Source: Lachnospiraceae bacterium (GTDB lineage: Bacteria > Bacillota > Clostridia > Lachnospirales > Lachnospiraceae). Taken from it: DNA of 64,000 nucleotides. The translations under genes and the position numbers were made by a program. The notes beneath the pieces are model-generated. The model was not told the origin of the DNA, did not search any database, and saw nothing but the letters and a program-made list of their open reading frames with translations. Below, in pieces: positions 17,589-25,660 of this stretch. The DNA lies in NCBI GenBank assembly GCA_017408025.1, contig JAFQVJ010000041.1, positions 1-64,000 on the forward strand. The letters run 5' to 3'. Position 1 is the first letter of the stretch, and the number at the start of each line of letters is the position of its first letter.

Positions 17589-18988
17589 TATTTAGCCCTC
17601 CTTTTATCCTTATAGATTTTGATCAAATCCTTTAATTTCAATGGAGAACCATTATAATAGATAAGATGCTCAAATATATGTGATACTATCACAAGCATCA
17701 AAAGCACTCCCACTACCATTATAGCTAATGATATAAGCCCCGTAACTAAAGTAACCTTTCCGATCAGTATATATGCCGGAACGATAAATACTGATGTAAG
17801 TGGCAATAAATATATAATATTTGTCACGATGCCCCAATCACCTGCACCTGTCTGTGACATGATCATCATAAACATTGGCAGATATGCACCGATAAGCATA
17901 GTAAATGTATAAAGCTTCATTCCTTCAGCCATCTCTTCTACCTTGGATACTGTAGCACCAGCTATTCCTCCTATAAAACCGTAGAATATAACACCTCCTA
18001 TGAGCAATAATAATGCCACAACAATACTAAGTGGATTAGCTCCTGCCATAATATCACTGTTAAAGAAGGAAACTACCACCTCTGGTATAGCAATAGAACC
18101 ATCTGCATTTGGGAATATTATTCCATTCAGAACTGCTGACAGCAACACACATACAACTCCACTTCCAATAACAAACAGTACGCTTGCCGCTGCTGCCAAA
18201 ACCTTGCCTGTTATAAGTGCCATAGGCTTAACAGAAGTCATAATGTATTCTATAACCTTTGTTGTTTTCTCTGTAACAAGTTGCTCTGCAACCTTACTTC
18301 CTCCTATGGATATAGTAAATATGGCAACCATGAGAAATGCATATGTCACCCAATACTCACTCTGTCCCAAGAAGCCTTCATCTTCTACAATTTGGCTATC
18401 AGCACCAACAAGATTTACTTCATACGAGAAATCCTTCGATATGTATGATGCCATTGTCTCATCTTCAACCAATAATGATGCCAATACTTTTTCGTGAATG
18501 TCATCTACATATACTGATAACTCGCTGGCAGCCTCACTCAACTCCTCTATAGCCTCGCCATAATATACTGAGTACATGAATCCATAATCAACATCATTTA
18601 CATCCTCGACAAACTGAATACGTATCAACACATCACCTTGATCCGATTTTTCTACCTGTGAAAATACGTCATCATAATCATCTTTTTCTACAACAACAGT
18701 TTTCTTATCGCCATACACCTCACTTGAACCAAGCTCAGCTGCTATGACTTCTCCCAATGCACCGTCCTTAAATTCATCCTGTATGAATACTGTGCCTATA
18801 TATTCTGATGATGCTATCTCAGCCTGCTCACCGCCCTCTCCGTCACCAGAGAAAATAGTTATAAGCGGAAATATAAACAATGCAATAGCACAAATAATTA
18901 TCTGTGATACGACAAATGCTTTGGACTTAACTGTCTGCACAAAAGCAAACTTAAATATATCCATAAAACCCTTAAACTTATTTTTCAT
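17588..18988 (-). CDS. ABC-2-type exporter permease, NatB-like (466 aa)
   Basis: Second membrane subunit of the same exporter, with the same plan: an N-terminal helix (about residues 20-45), a large acidic extracytoplasmic domain (about 50-215), then a bundle of helices. The segment EQLVTEKTTKVIEYIMTSVK lies between helices and is the part expected to contact the ATPase. It overlaps the ATPase gene by 11 bp and the next permease by 1 bp, so the three are translationally linked. The heterodimeric arrangement resembles NatA-NatB-type sodium or antibiotic-resistance exporters. Confidence 0.85.
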   Translation of the reverse strand: MKNKFKGFMDIFKFAFVQTVKSKAFVVSQIIICAIALFIFPLITIFSGDGEGGEQAEIASSEYIGTVFIQDEFKDGALGEVIAAELGSSEVYGDKKTVVVEKDDYDDVFSQVEKSDQGDVLIRIQFVEDVNDVDYGFMYSVYYGEAIEELSEAASELSVYVDDIHEKVLASLLVEDETMASYISKDFSYEVNLVGADSQIVEDEGFLGQSEYWVTYAFLMVAIFTISIGGSKVAEQLVTEKTTKVIEYIMTSVKPMALITGKVLAAAASVLFVIGSGVVCVLLSAVLNGIIFPNADGSIAIPEVVVSFFNSDIMAGANPLSIVVALLLLIGGVIFYGFIGGIAGATVSKVEEMAEGMKLYTFTMLIGAYLPMFMMIMSQTGAGDWGIVTNIIYLLPLTSVFIVPAYILIGKVTLVTGLISLAIMVVGVLLMLVIVSHIFEHLIYYNGSPLKLKDLIKIYKDKRRAK

Positions 18989-19961
18989 TTGAATCCCCCA
19001 CCTTCTCTACAAAGATTTCGTGGAGTGATGGCTCACGAAGCTCATACTTAATCACGCTTACATTCTCTTCTACAAGCTTGCGAAGGAACTGTCCAGCCTG
19101 TTCTTCACCTGTTACTTTCAACTGATATCCGTCAGGTGTCTCGTTTATAACTGTCAATCCGAAGCTCTCAATATAAGGAGTAACATCCTTGCCCTCACAT
19201 TTAAGGAACATATTTACACGGCCATAAGACTTCTTTATCTCATTCAAATCACCCTGTAAAACAACGTTTCCTCTATTTAATATGGTAATGTCCTTACAGA
19301 ACTCTTCTATAGTTGCCATCTGATGGCTGGACATAATTACATACTTATCCTTGCTTATAAGCTCTTTAATAATTGATTTAAATATATCTGCATTAACAGG
19401 GTCAAGACCACTTAAAGGCTCGTCCAAAACTATAAATTCAGGATCGGATAACAGTGCTGCCATAAGCTGAATCTTCTGCTGATTACCCTTTGATAACTGG
19501 TCTGCAGTTTTCTCTTTTTCCTTCTTCTTTCCAAAGGCTGACTTCCTCCCACCAGTCTTGTCTGCCTTACTGGCAAGGTCCGCTGATCTATATAAATATT
19601 CCGTCACTTCCAGTTTTTCTGCCCAATACTTAATTCTTTCCTTTGCAACACTCTTTGGCACTTTTTTAAGCTTTGCAAAGTAAAGCAACTGGTCCATAAG
19701 TGTAAACTTAGGATAAAGGCCTCTCTCTTCTGCAAGATAACCAAGATTCATACTCATAGGGTCAATTGGCTTTCCATCCCATAGAATCTCTCCTTCATCA
19801 TAAGATAACATTCCCAAAATAATTCTGATAGTAGTTGTCTTACCAGCTCCATTTGTACCAAGAAGCGCGTATACACCCGGTTTTTCCATCTTGAAGCTAA
19901 GATTGTTTACTACAGTCTTCTCTCCATATTTTTTTACAAGATTTCTTACTTCTAATGACAT
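18978..19961 (-). CDS. ABC transporter ATP-binding protein, NatA-like (327 aa)
   Basis: Energises the two downstream permeases. Walker A is LGTNGAGKTTT (about residues 34-44), the signature is LSKGNQQKIQLMAALL (about 172-187), Walker B is EFIVLDEPLSGLDP and the switch His lies in VIMSSHQMAT. A C-terminal extension of about 100 residues is typical of exporters of this class. A lysine-rich insertion (about residues 148-171, with AFGKKKEKEKTADQ) sits directly before the signature, where most homologues have a short loop. It is the first gene of the exporter operon. Confidence 0.93.
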   Translation of the reverse strand: MSLEVRNLVKKYGEKTVVNNLSFKMEKPGVYALLGTNGAGKTTTIRIILGMLSYDEGEILWDGKPIDPMSMNLGYLAEERGLYPKFTLMDQLLYFAKLKKVPKSVAKERIKYWAEKLEVTEYLYRSADLASKADKTGGRKSAFGKKKEKEKTADQLSKGNQQKIQLMAALLSDPEFIVLDEPLSGLDPVNADIFKSIIKELISKDKYVIMSSHQMATIEEFCKDITILNRGNVVLQGDLNEIKKSYGRVNMFLKCEGKDVTPYIESFGLTVINETPDGYQLKVTGEEQAGQFLRKLVEENVSVIKYELREPSLHEIFVEKVGDSNEK

Positions 19962-20015
19962 ATTAAACTCCTTTCCTTTTCCACATATATCATATTTAAT
20001 AATGTGGTAAATCGA

Positions 20016-20981
20016 CTAAAATGCGTCACCGCATGCCGATTTTTTTGCTTTTTTATACTGCTCGCCATCTTTTTTTGTGACAGTTTCTTCTATTATCCCT
20101 ATATCTTCTGTACACAGGGTTAAGCGCACCCTCCCTTTTTCGATTACAGGATGTCTCATGATTCTTGTGTTTGAAGTCTGGCACTCCATTCTGCAAAACG
20201 CCACATATGAAAACTTTTCATCTTCATAAGGCACATCAGCCGCTTTTACAAGCCTATGAAGTTTACCACGTTGCACTCTACATGTAAAGTGACACCAGTC
20301 ATATTCTTTTATGTGACAATAAGCACTATGAGGGCAAGGTGCCATCATATAGGCGCCCTGTTTCAACAGATAATCTCTTATTTCTCTTATGTTTTTAAAA
20401 CCAACAGGAGTACCCGGCTCAACTATTAATAGGACCTGTTTTGTATTTTCCCAAAGCTTTTCAACAGTCTTCATCCTGTCTTCCATGGACATCTCATTTA
20501 AAACATATGAAGCAATGACCAAATCCGATGGATATTTCCCACCAAAATTTTCGGATAAATCCGTATGTATCCACTCTGCTGAATTTAAAGCTGGTTCATC
20601 TGACTCTCTCATAAAAGCTTTGCCCACATTTTCCATGGCTCCTTCTCTCTCAAGACAGGTTATTTTATCCAGATTAAAGAAAGAATTGGCCGCCCATGAG
20701 CCCGCTCCTGTTCCTGCTCCAGCATCCAATAGGCTTCTTGGCACAAAGTCAGAAACTTCACATATTTGTCTTAATGCTGCAGCAACAGCACCAAAGGTAG
20801 CCGGCATTCTCATAAGCGAATATACAAGTGCTTCCTTATCCTTAGTCAGCAGTGGTTTTCCAGTTCCACTTTCCTGCATATATTTTCTACTAAGTTCCTT
20901 TGCACTTTCTGTCATATCACTGCTAGAGATTCCCTCTACCATTCTCTCTGACATTATGCGCAATTCCACCGGAAATTCCAT
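20016..20981 (-). CDS. Rsm22-like ribosome-associated SAM methyltransferase (321 aa)
   Basis: Class I SAM-dependent methyltransferase-fold protein of the Rsm22/METTL17 family, which acts in small-subunit ribosome assembly. SAM-binding residues lie in LLDAGAGTGAGSWAA (about residues 90-104 of the chosen start) and ASYVLNEMS follows. A cysteine cluster, APCPHSAYCHIKEYDWCHFT plus a further Cys, has spacing C-x5-C-x7-C-x3-C and probably binds an iron-sulfur cluster, as reported for eukaryotic family members. A longer frame reaches 21065 but starts inside the promoter; AAGGTGG lies 5 bp before the ATG at 20981. Methyl transfer is not proven for the family. Confidence 0.8.
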   Translation of the reverse strand: MEFPVELRIMSERMVEGISSSDMTESAKELSRKYMQESGTGKPLLTKDKEALVYSLMRMPATFGAVAAALRQICEVSDFVPRSLLDAGAGTGAGSWAANSFFNLDKITCLEREGAMENVGKAFMRESDEPALNSAEWIHTDLSENFGGKYPSDLVIASYVLNEMSMEDRMKTVEKLWENTKQVLLIVEPGTPVGFKNIREIRDYLLKQGAYMMAPCPHSAYCHIKEYDWCHFTCRVQRGKLHRLVKAADVPYEDEKFSYVAFCRMECQTSNTRIMRHPVIEKGRVRLTLCTEDIGIIEETVTKKDGEQYKKAKKSACGDAF

Positions 20982-21055
20982 ACATTCCACCTTTCTGAAT
21001 ATACAAACATACCATTGATGACGCCCTTCTTCCCCTTGGCGCAAAACCCTTATTG

Positions 21056-21114
21056 AATTTAGCACAACAACGTACTAATGTCAACCTTGACAAGTGTCCC
21101 ATTTGGTGTATACT
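21056..21114. promoter_or_regulatory. Overlapping divergent promoters for rsm22-like and ppa
   Basis: Plus strand, for ppa: TTGACA at 21087-21092, 16 bp, TATACT at 21109-21114. Minus strand, for the methyltransferase: TTGACA at 21079-21084, 17 bp, TAAATT at 21056-21061. The two perfect -35 hexamers lie back to back, two bases apart, forming the palindrome TGTCAA-CC-TTGACA. Two polymerases could not bind at once, so expression of the genes may be mutually exclusive or co-regulated. Confidence 0.75.
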
Positions 21115-21159
21115 AAAACTATGCAGACTGTGTAAATATCACACAAAAACGGAGGCCCG

Positions 21160-21195
21160 ATGGAAAGAAACTTCCATCCTGTGTTTGTGCTTTAG
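21160..21195 (+). CDS. Putative 11-residue leader peptide upstream of ppa
   Basis: A tiny ORF, MERNFHPVFVL, begins at an ATG preceded by GGAGG with 5-bp spacing, as good a ribosome site as that of ppa itself. It lies in the roughly 120-nt ppa leader. Its start codon sits within a small hairpin, GATGGAA paired with TTCCATC (21159-21178). A second hairpin-like sequence, AAGTGCAGGCACTT (21200-21213), lies before the ppa ribosome site. It could be a regulatory leader or a chance ORF; no homologue is known to me. Confidence 0.35.
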   Translation: MERNFHPVFVL

Positions 21196-21239
21196 CTATA
21201 AGTGCAGGCACTTCAAATTGAATCATTAGGAGGCATATT

Positions 21240-21782
21240 ATGAATATTTGGCATGACATTAATCCAGATAGAATAAACCCAACAGATTTCATGGCTGTTA
21301 TCGAGATTTCCAAGGGTAGTAAAAAGAAATTCGAGTTGGACAAAGAGACTGGTCTCATTGTGTTAGACCGTATACTCTATACATCAACACACTATCCTGC
21401 AAATTATGGATTTATACCTAGAACATACGGTGACGACAAGGATCCACTTGACGTTTTGGTACTTTGCTCTGAGCCTATTGAACCTCTTACGCTTGTTAAA
21501 TGTTATCCAATCGGTGTTATGAAGATGCTTGACAATGGTATGGGCGATGAAAAAATTATTGCTATTCCATATAATGATCCAACATACAACACATATACAG
21601 ATATTTCTGAGTTACCAAATCATATCTTTGAAGAGATAAAACACTTCTTCAAAGTGTACAAGGATCTTGAAGGCAAGGAAACTCAGGTCAATGAGTTTGG
21701 AGGTCCGGATGAAGCTGTGAAGATTATCCAGCACTGTATCGGCAATTACAACATGAAATTCGGAGAAAGACATCCATATTAA
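21240..21782 (+). CDS. ppa: Inorganic pyrophosphatase, family I (180 aa)
   Basis: Soluble magnesium-dependent enzyme that hydrolyses pyrophosphate, pulling biosynthetic reactions forward. Family I landmarks are [20 protein letters not shown], the tyrosine stretch [23 protein letters not shown], which includes the D-x-D-P-L-D-V-L metal-binding signature, and the C-terminal [11 protein letters not shown]. Length is normal. AGGAGG lies 7 bp before the ATG. It is monocistronic, transcribed from the divergent promoter, and ends facing the PAP2 gene. Confidence 0.95.
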   Translation: MNIWHDINPDRINPTDFMAVIEISKGSKKKFELDKETGLIVLDRILYTSTHYPANYGFIPRTYGDDKDPLDVLVLCSEPIEPLTLVKCYPIGVMKMLDNGMGDEKIIAIPYNDPTYNTYTDISELPNHIFEEIKHFFKVYKDLEGKETQVNEFGGPDEAVKIIQHCIGNYNMKFGERHPY

Positions 21783-21785
21783 CAA

Positions 21786-21930
21786 AGTGGACAAGTCCAC
21801 TCCCCCCCTAAGTCCCTCATTCATGAGGGACTTGCTTCACTTTGCGAGCAAGCTTCTCCACCTGTGGCGGGCCGCTTTAGCGACATCTTCCTATTCGCCA
21901 CAGTGCGAGTGCTCATCTTCCATAACCTAT
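21786..21930. other. GC-rich, hairpin-dense intergenic segment
   Basis: Between the convergent ends of ppa and the PAP2 gene lies a segment clearly richer in GC than its surroundings. It contains AGTGGA/TCCACT (21786-21801), a perfect 10-bp stem AAGTCCCTCA with a 4-nt loop (21810-21833), and CTGTGGCG paired with CGCCACAG across about 25 nt (21862-21903). No T-run follows the hairpins on either strand, so these are not standard terminators. It looks like a structured repeat or a small-RNA-like element; no second copy is in the window. Confidence 0.45.
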
Positions 21931-21932
21931 TG

Positions 21933-22493
21933 TCAGGCTGTCTCTTTAAAGAATCTAGGCCGGATAAATGTTTTTACCACATATCTGACCACAAAAGCAC
22001 ATATCACGCCGAGAACAATTCCACCTAAAACATCTGTTGGATAATGCACAAACAGATATAGTCTTGTAAACGCTATCATAGCCGCCATAGCAAACGCAAC
22101 TATTCCCGCCTTCTTATGATTTAGGAATATTGCGCATGCCGCTGTAAATGATGACGAGGTGTGACCTGATGGAAAAGAATACTCGCTTGGAAATATAAGC
22201 GGTACAACACTTGTATCTACAGTATATGGTCTTGGTCTCTGTACTATATTTTTAATAATAAGATTACCACATATAAAATTAAGCAGGAGAGAAAGCAACA
22301 TACTGATACCCATGATTCTTCTCACATTCATGTGTTCACTACTCTCCTTTCCTATTCTTGGAACGGCAAGCAGTAACACGCTTGTAGTTATCCAAAGTAC
22401 GCCTCCATCACCAAGTGATGTGATAAAAAGCATAATCTGATCTAACACGTCATTGTGCCAGCTCTGAAGTCCGTGTAAAATTTCAATTTCCAT
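21933..22493 (-). CDS. PAP2-family membrane phosphatase (186 aa)
   Basis: Integral membrane phosphatase, probably acting on phosphatidic acid, undecaprenyl pyrophosphate or phosphatidylglycerol phosphate. The three PAP2 motifs are intact: K-x6-R-P in KNIVQRPRP, PSGHTSS and R-x5-H-x3-D in TRLYLFVHYPTDV. Five or six transmembrane segments fit the family. The substrate cannot be told from sequence; recycling of the wall lipid carrier is the commonest role. It is the last gene of the two-component operon, 14 bp after the kinase gene. Confidence 0.9.
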   Translation of the reverse strand: MEIEILHGLQSWHNDVLDQIMLFITSLGDGGVLWITTSVLLLAVPRIGKESSEHMNVRRIMGISMLLSLLLNFICGNLIIKNIVQRPRPYTVDTSVVPLIFPSEYSFPSGHTSSSFTAACAIFLNHKKAGIVAFAMAAMIAFTRLYLFVHYPTDVLGGIVLGVICAFVVRYVVKTFIRPRFFKETA

Positions 22494-22507
22494 CTTTTAC
22501 CTCCACA

Positions 22508-23221
22508 TTATATCTCTACTCTAAAAACTATTATCTGTACATCATCTTTCTCATCTAGTGATACTGTCAAAGCTCCACCATACTTTATAGCTATATTTCT
22601 TGCATTGTACAAGCCCACTCCATGTTCTGTCCTAAAACTGCCAGAGCTTTTAGATTCCTTTGTGCTATAGCCCTTGTCAAAGAAATGACTAACTTCATCA
22701 AGAGTCAAACCTTTTGTGTTATTGCTTATCTCAAATACAAGCTTGTCACCAATAGAATCAAGTGATATCTTTACCTCACAAAGTTCCTCCGTACACGCCT
22801 CGAAAGCATTATCCACCAATGTACCTATTATCTCTATAAGTCCATGCTCTGACACAGAAGATATAATATCCAGACTTTTTACCTCTACATCCACTTTTAT
22901 AAATGGTTTAGCCGCCCTAATCTTACTATATAAAAATCCCGCCAATATCTTATCACTTATCTTCAAGAGAGTTATTAGCTGTCTTGAATCTTCGCTATAC
23001 ATTTCCTTAATATATTTTGACTGTGCTTCCACCAGACCTTCATAATTATCTATAGTGTAATGCATATTTAGCACAGCATTCATATGATTGTCAAATTCAT
23101 GCTGTCTGGCTCTTATCTCCTTTACCAGTTCTTCCAATGGTTTTATGTACATTTGGTACGATTTAATCTCATTTTCCAGAACCTGGATTTTCTTTCTTCT
23201 AGACCATATTCCCATTTTCAA
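22508..23221 (-). CDS. GHKL (AgrC-like) histidine kinase without membrane sensor (237 aa)
   Basis: The kinase core resembles AgrC-type sensors: a phosphoacceptor His41 in RARQHEFDNHMNAVLNMHY, an N-box in LVDNAFEACTEE, and a G-box in EHGVGLYNARNIAIKYGG. AgrC proteins usually begin with five to seven transmembrane helices; this one has none and starts with a short basic coiled-coil-like segment (about residues 8-35). It is therefore cytoplasmic or depends on a partner. The LytTR regulator gene lies just upstream, the reverse of the usual order. What it senses is not evident. Confidence 0.85.
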   Translation of the reverse strand: MKMGIWSRRKKIQVLENEIKSYQMYIKPLEELVKEIRARQHEFDNHMNAVLNMHYTIDNYEGLVEAQSKYIKEMYSEDSRQLITLLKISDKILAGFLYSKIRAAKPFIKVDVEVKSLDIISSVSEHGLIEIIGTLVDNAFEACTEELCEVKISLDSIGDKLVFEISNNTKGLTLDEVSHFFDKGYSTKESKSSGSFRTEHGVGLYNARNIAIKYGGALTVSLDEKDDVQIIVFRVEI

Positions 23222-23270
23222 CTTTCCCCCATCTAAACGTCCATAAACGCTGTCTTAACTTAAAATTCTT

Positions 23271-23999
23271 TTATCCTCTAAGCTCTTCTTTAAGCTTTTG
23301 CTTATAGGTTCCTCCAACCTCCACTAGTTCATCATATCCACCCATCTTTATCATTCTGTTAACGAAGTCAACATTTTCAATATATTTTTTATTGACCACA
23401 AACATGCGATGTACCTGTATAAAATCATCCTGCGGAAGCTGTTCCATCAGCTTAACTATAGTAAGATACGGAATTTTCATACTTTCTTTTTTCAGATATA
23501 AACACACACCTCTAGGTACAGCCTGAATATAGACAATAGCATTACATTTTATACGATAATTTATACCGTCCTTTTTTACAACTATAGTCTTTTCCTCTTT
23601 TACATTTCTCATAGCCAAAAGCTTCTTAACCACTTTTTTTACATCTTCCTCAACATAAGGCTTCAAAAGATACTGATAGCAATGCAGCTCTCTGTAAGCC
23701 GCCATCTCAAGATTGACTACGGAAGTAACCATAATTACAGGTGTGAATTCATATTTTTCATAACTTCTTATAAGTCTTGCAAACTCCAACCCAGACTCAT
23801 CTGACGGGTTTCTCTCGTCCAGATTAATATCAAGAAAAAAGGCATCATACATGGCATTTGATTCCACGTAATGTCTGCCTTCTTCAAATGAAGAGGCTGA
23901 ATCCACTTCTATTTCCTCCTGGTGACCAGTAGAGACAATAAGCTCTTTCAATGCTTTTCTGCTCATTTCCTGATCTTCCAAAATAAAAATTCGTATCAT
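23271..23999 (-). CDS. LytTR-family response regulator, AgrA-like (242 aa)
   Basis: Receiver domain (about residues 1-125) with acidic residues in IFILEDQEMS and phosphoacceptor Asp57 in DAFFLDINLDE, followed by a LytTR DNA-binding domain (about 140-240) with FIQVHRMFVVNKKYIENVD. Such regulators bind tandem direct repeats about 21 bp apart, the pattern seen upstream of agrB at 2331-2364. The frame extends 14 codons further upstream, but AGGAGAGG precedes the ATG at 23999 and the receiver begins there. It is co-transcribed with the GHKL kinase and PAP2 genes. Confidence 0.88.
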   Translation of the reverse strand: MIRIFILEDQEMSRKALKELIVSTGHQEEIEVDSASSFEEGRHYVESNAMYDAFFLDINLDERNPSDESGLEFARLIRSYEKYEFTPVIMVTSVVNLEMAAYRELHCYQYLLKPYVEEDVKKVVKKLLAMRNVKEEKTIVVKKDGINYRIKCNAIVYIQAVPRGVCLYLKKESMKIPYLTIVKLMEQLPQDDFIQVHRMFVVNKKYIENVDFVNRMIKMGGYDELVEVGGTYKQKLKEELRG

Positions 24000-24116
24000 T
24001 CTGCCTCTCCTACTTTGTATGCCTCCCGATATTTTGTTCAAAAATTCCGGTCTGACTCCGTTACTATTCTATATAACGTTACAATTCTTTAACCAAATCC
24101 TCTATGAGGATTCTGA

Positions 24117-25046
24117 TTACTCTTTAACAGTTTCAACTACTGATTTTGCTAAACCTGCAAATCCCTGAATCTCTGATGGGATAATAATCTTTGTAGCCTT
24201 ACCGTCAGCCGCCTTAGCAAATGCCTCAAGACTCTTAAGCTTAATAACTGCTTCATCAGCACCTGCTTCCTTGACAAATTTGATACCATCAGCATTAGCC
24301 TGCTGGATAGCAAGTATAGCCTGTGCCTGACCTTCAGCTTCTCTGATTGTAGCTTCCTTATTAGCTTCTGCACGAAGAATCTGTGCTTCCTTATCAGCCT
24401 CTGCTGCAAGGATTGCTTCTGCCTTCTTACCTTCTGCAACAAGGATTGTTGACTTCTTCTCACCTTCTGCGATAAGAATAGCCTCACGTCTCTCACGTTC
24501 TGCCTTCATCTGCTTCTCCATAGCATCCTGAATAGCTGCTGGTGGAATAATGTTCTTTAACTCAACACGGTTAACTTTGATGCCCCAAGGATCTGTAGCA
24601 ACGTCAAGTGACGCTCTCATCTTTGTGTTGATTGTTTCTCTTGATGTAAGTGTATCATCCAATTCTAAATCACCGATGATGTTACGAAGTGTTGTTGCTG
24701 TAAGGTTCTCAATAGCCATAAGAGGATTCTCAACTCCGTAAGCAAAAAGCTTTGGATCTGTAATCTGGAAAAAGACTACTGTATCGATTCTCATAGTAAC
24801 GTTATCCTTTGTGATAACTGGCTGTGGAGCAAAGTCTACAACCTGTTCCTTTAAGATAACCTTTCTAGCGATTCGATCCACAATCGGAAGCTTGAAGTGC
24901 ATACCTACGCCCCAAGTACCCTGGTAGCCTCCTAAACGCTCAACAACATATGCCTGTGCCTGTGGCACAATTTTGATGCATGATACTAACACACATAAGA
25001 TGAGTATTGCTATAATAAGCAACACGATTAATACTGGATTATCCAT
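24117..25046 (-). CDS. SPFH/band-7 (stomatin-like, QmcA-type) membrane protein (309 aa)
   Basis: Membrane-microdomain scaffold of the SPFH superfamily. An N-terminal hydrophobic anchor (about residues 3-23) is followed by the band-7 domain (YVVERLGGYQGTWGVGMHFK onwards) and a long Ala/Glu-rich coiled-coil region (about 185-265) that mediates oligomerisation. An NfeD gene lies directly upstream, and the two families usually act together in membrane quality control. A longer frame to 25067 lacks a ribosome site, whereas AAGGAAGG precedes the ATG at 25046. No protease domain is present. Confidence 0.92.
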   Translation of the reverse strand: MDNPVLIVLLIIAILILCVLVSCIKIVPQAQAYVVERLGGYQGTWGVGMHFKLPIVDRIARKVILKEQVVDFAPQPVITKDNVTMRIDTVVFFQITDPKLFAYGVENPLMAIENLTATTLRNIIGDLELDDTLTSRETINTKMRASLDVATDPWGIKVNRVELKNIIPPAAIQDAMEKQMKAERERREAILIAEGEKKSTILVAEGKKAEAILAAEADKEAQILRAEANKEATIREAEGQAQAILAIQQANADGIKFVKEAGADEAVIKLKSLEAFAKAADGKATKIIIPSEIQGFAGLAKSVVETVKE

Positions 25047-25109
25047 AGAAATAAACCTTCCTTTCATTTAATCTTCGTAACTGCTTGGTACATTTCACCG
25101 ATACAGTCA

Positions 25110-25547
25110 CTAATCTTCATATTTTTTGACAATGAGTTTCACACCTGCAATGTTTATTACCTGTGCTAATTCCCCCTGCTCAAATGATATATTATCATTT
25201 TCTGAGCGAGCTGTCCACTCCTGTCCATTAACTAATGCCGTTCCTGTCTCATTAAAATTATCAATTTTCTCTGTTACACGAACTACTTTTCCTATGATTC
25301 CTTCATAGTTTGTCTTTGTTCTGTTGGTATTGAGCCAAGTCTTTGCCAGTGGCCTTGTAACTGCCAGTAACAGTAACGATACTACTAGGAATACAATCAC
25401 CTGAACTATCACATGTAAGCCAGCCATATCAAGGAAACAAGCTATAAGCGCGCCTCCTGCAAACCATATAGAAACAAGTCCTACAGTTCCCACCTCAACT
25501 ACTATACATATAATTGTCAGTATCAGCCAGAAAACCATCATATCCAT
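25110..25547 (-). CDS. NfeD-family membrane protein (about 145 aa)
   Basis: Short NfeD of the protease-less type: three or so transmembrane segments (about residues 3-75), then a C-terminal OB-fold domain (about 90-145) with EGIIGKVVRVTEKI and ALVNGQEWTARS. It is the usual partner of SPFH scaffolds, and the SPFH gene follows after 63 bp. The open frame reaches 25664, but that extension runs through the lepB terminator hairpin and has no membrane-protein character. The start is therefore at or near 25547; the Met two codons further in is equally plausible. Confidence 0.88.
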   Translation of the reverse strand: MDMMVFWLILTIICIVVEVGTVGLVSIWFAGGALIACFLDMAGLHVIVQVIVFLVVSLLLLAVTRPLAKTWLNTNRTKTNYEGIIGKVVRVTEKIDNFNETGTALVNGQEWTARSENDNISFEQGELAQVINIAGVKLIVKKYED

Positions 25548-25585
25548 TGCCTTCACATCCTTTCTGTTTTCAACTGTCCTATATG

Positions 25586-25625
25586 GCAAAAATACACCCT
25601 TGCAGACATTTCTACAAGGGTTTTT
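25586..25625 (-). terminator. Terminator of the lepB gene
   Basis: On the minus strand, CCCTTG (25615-25620) pairs with CAAGGG (25597-25602) across a 12-nt loop, flanked by A-rich sequence before and TGTATTTTT after. It lies about 40 bp downstream of the lepB stop codon. It falls inside the open but non-coding 5' extension of the NfeD frame, which supports the shorter NfeD start. Confidence 0.75.
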
Positions 25626-25660
25626 GCGTGAATTATATTTTTTGTTGCTTGAAATTGACA

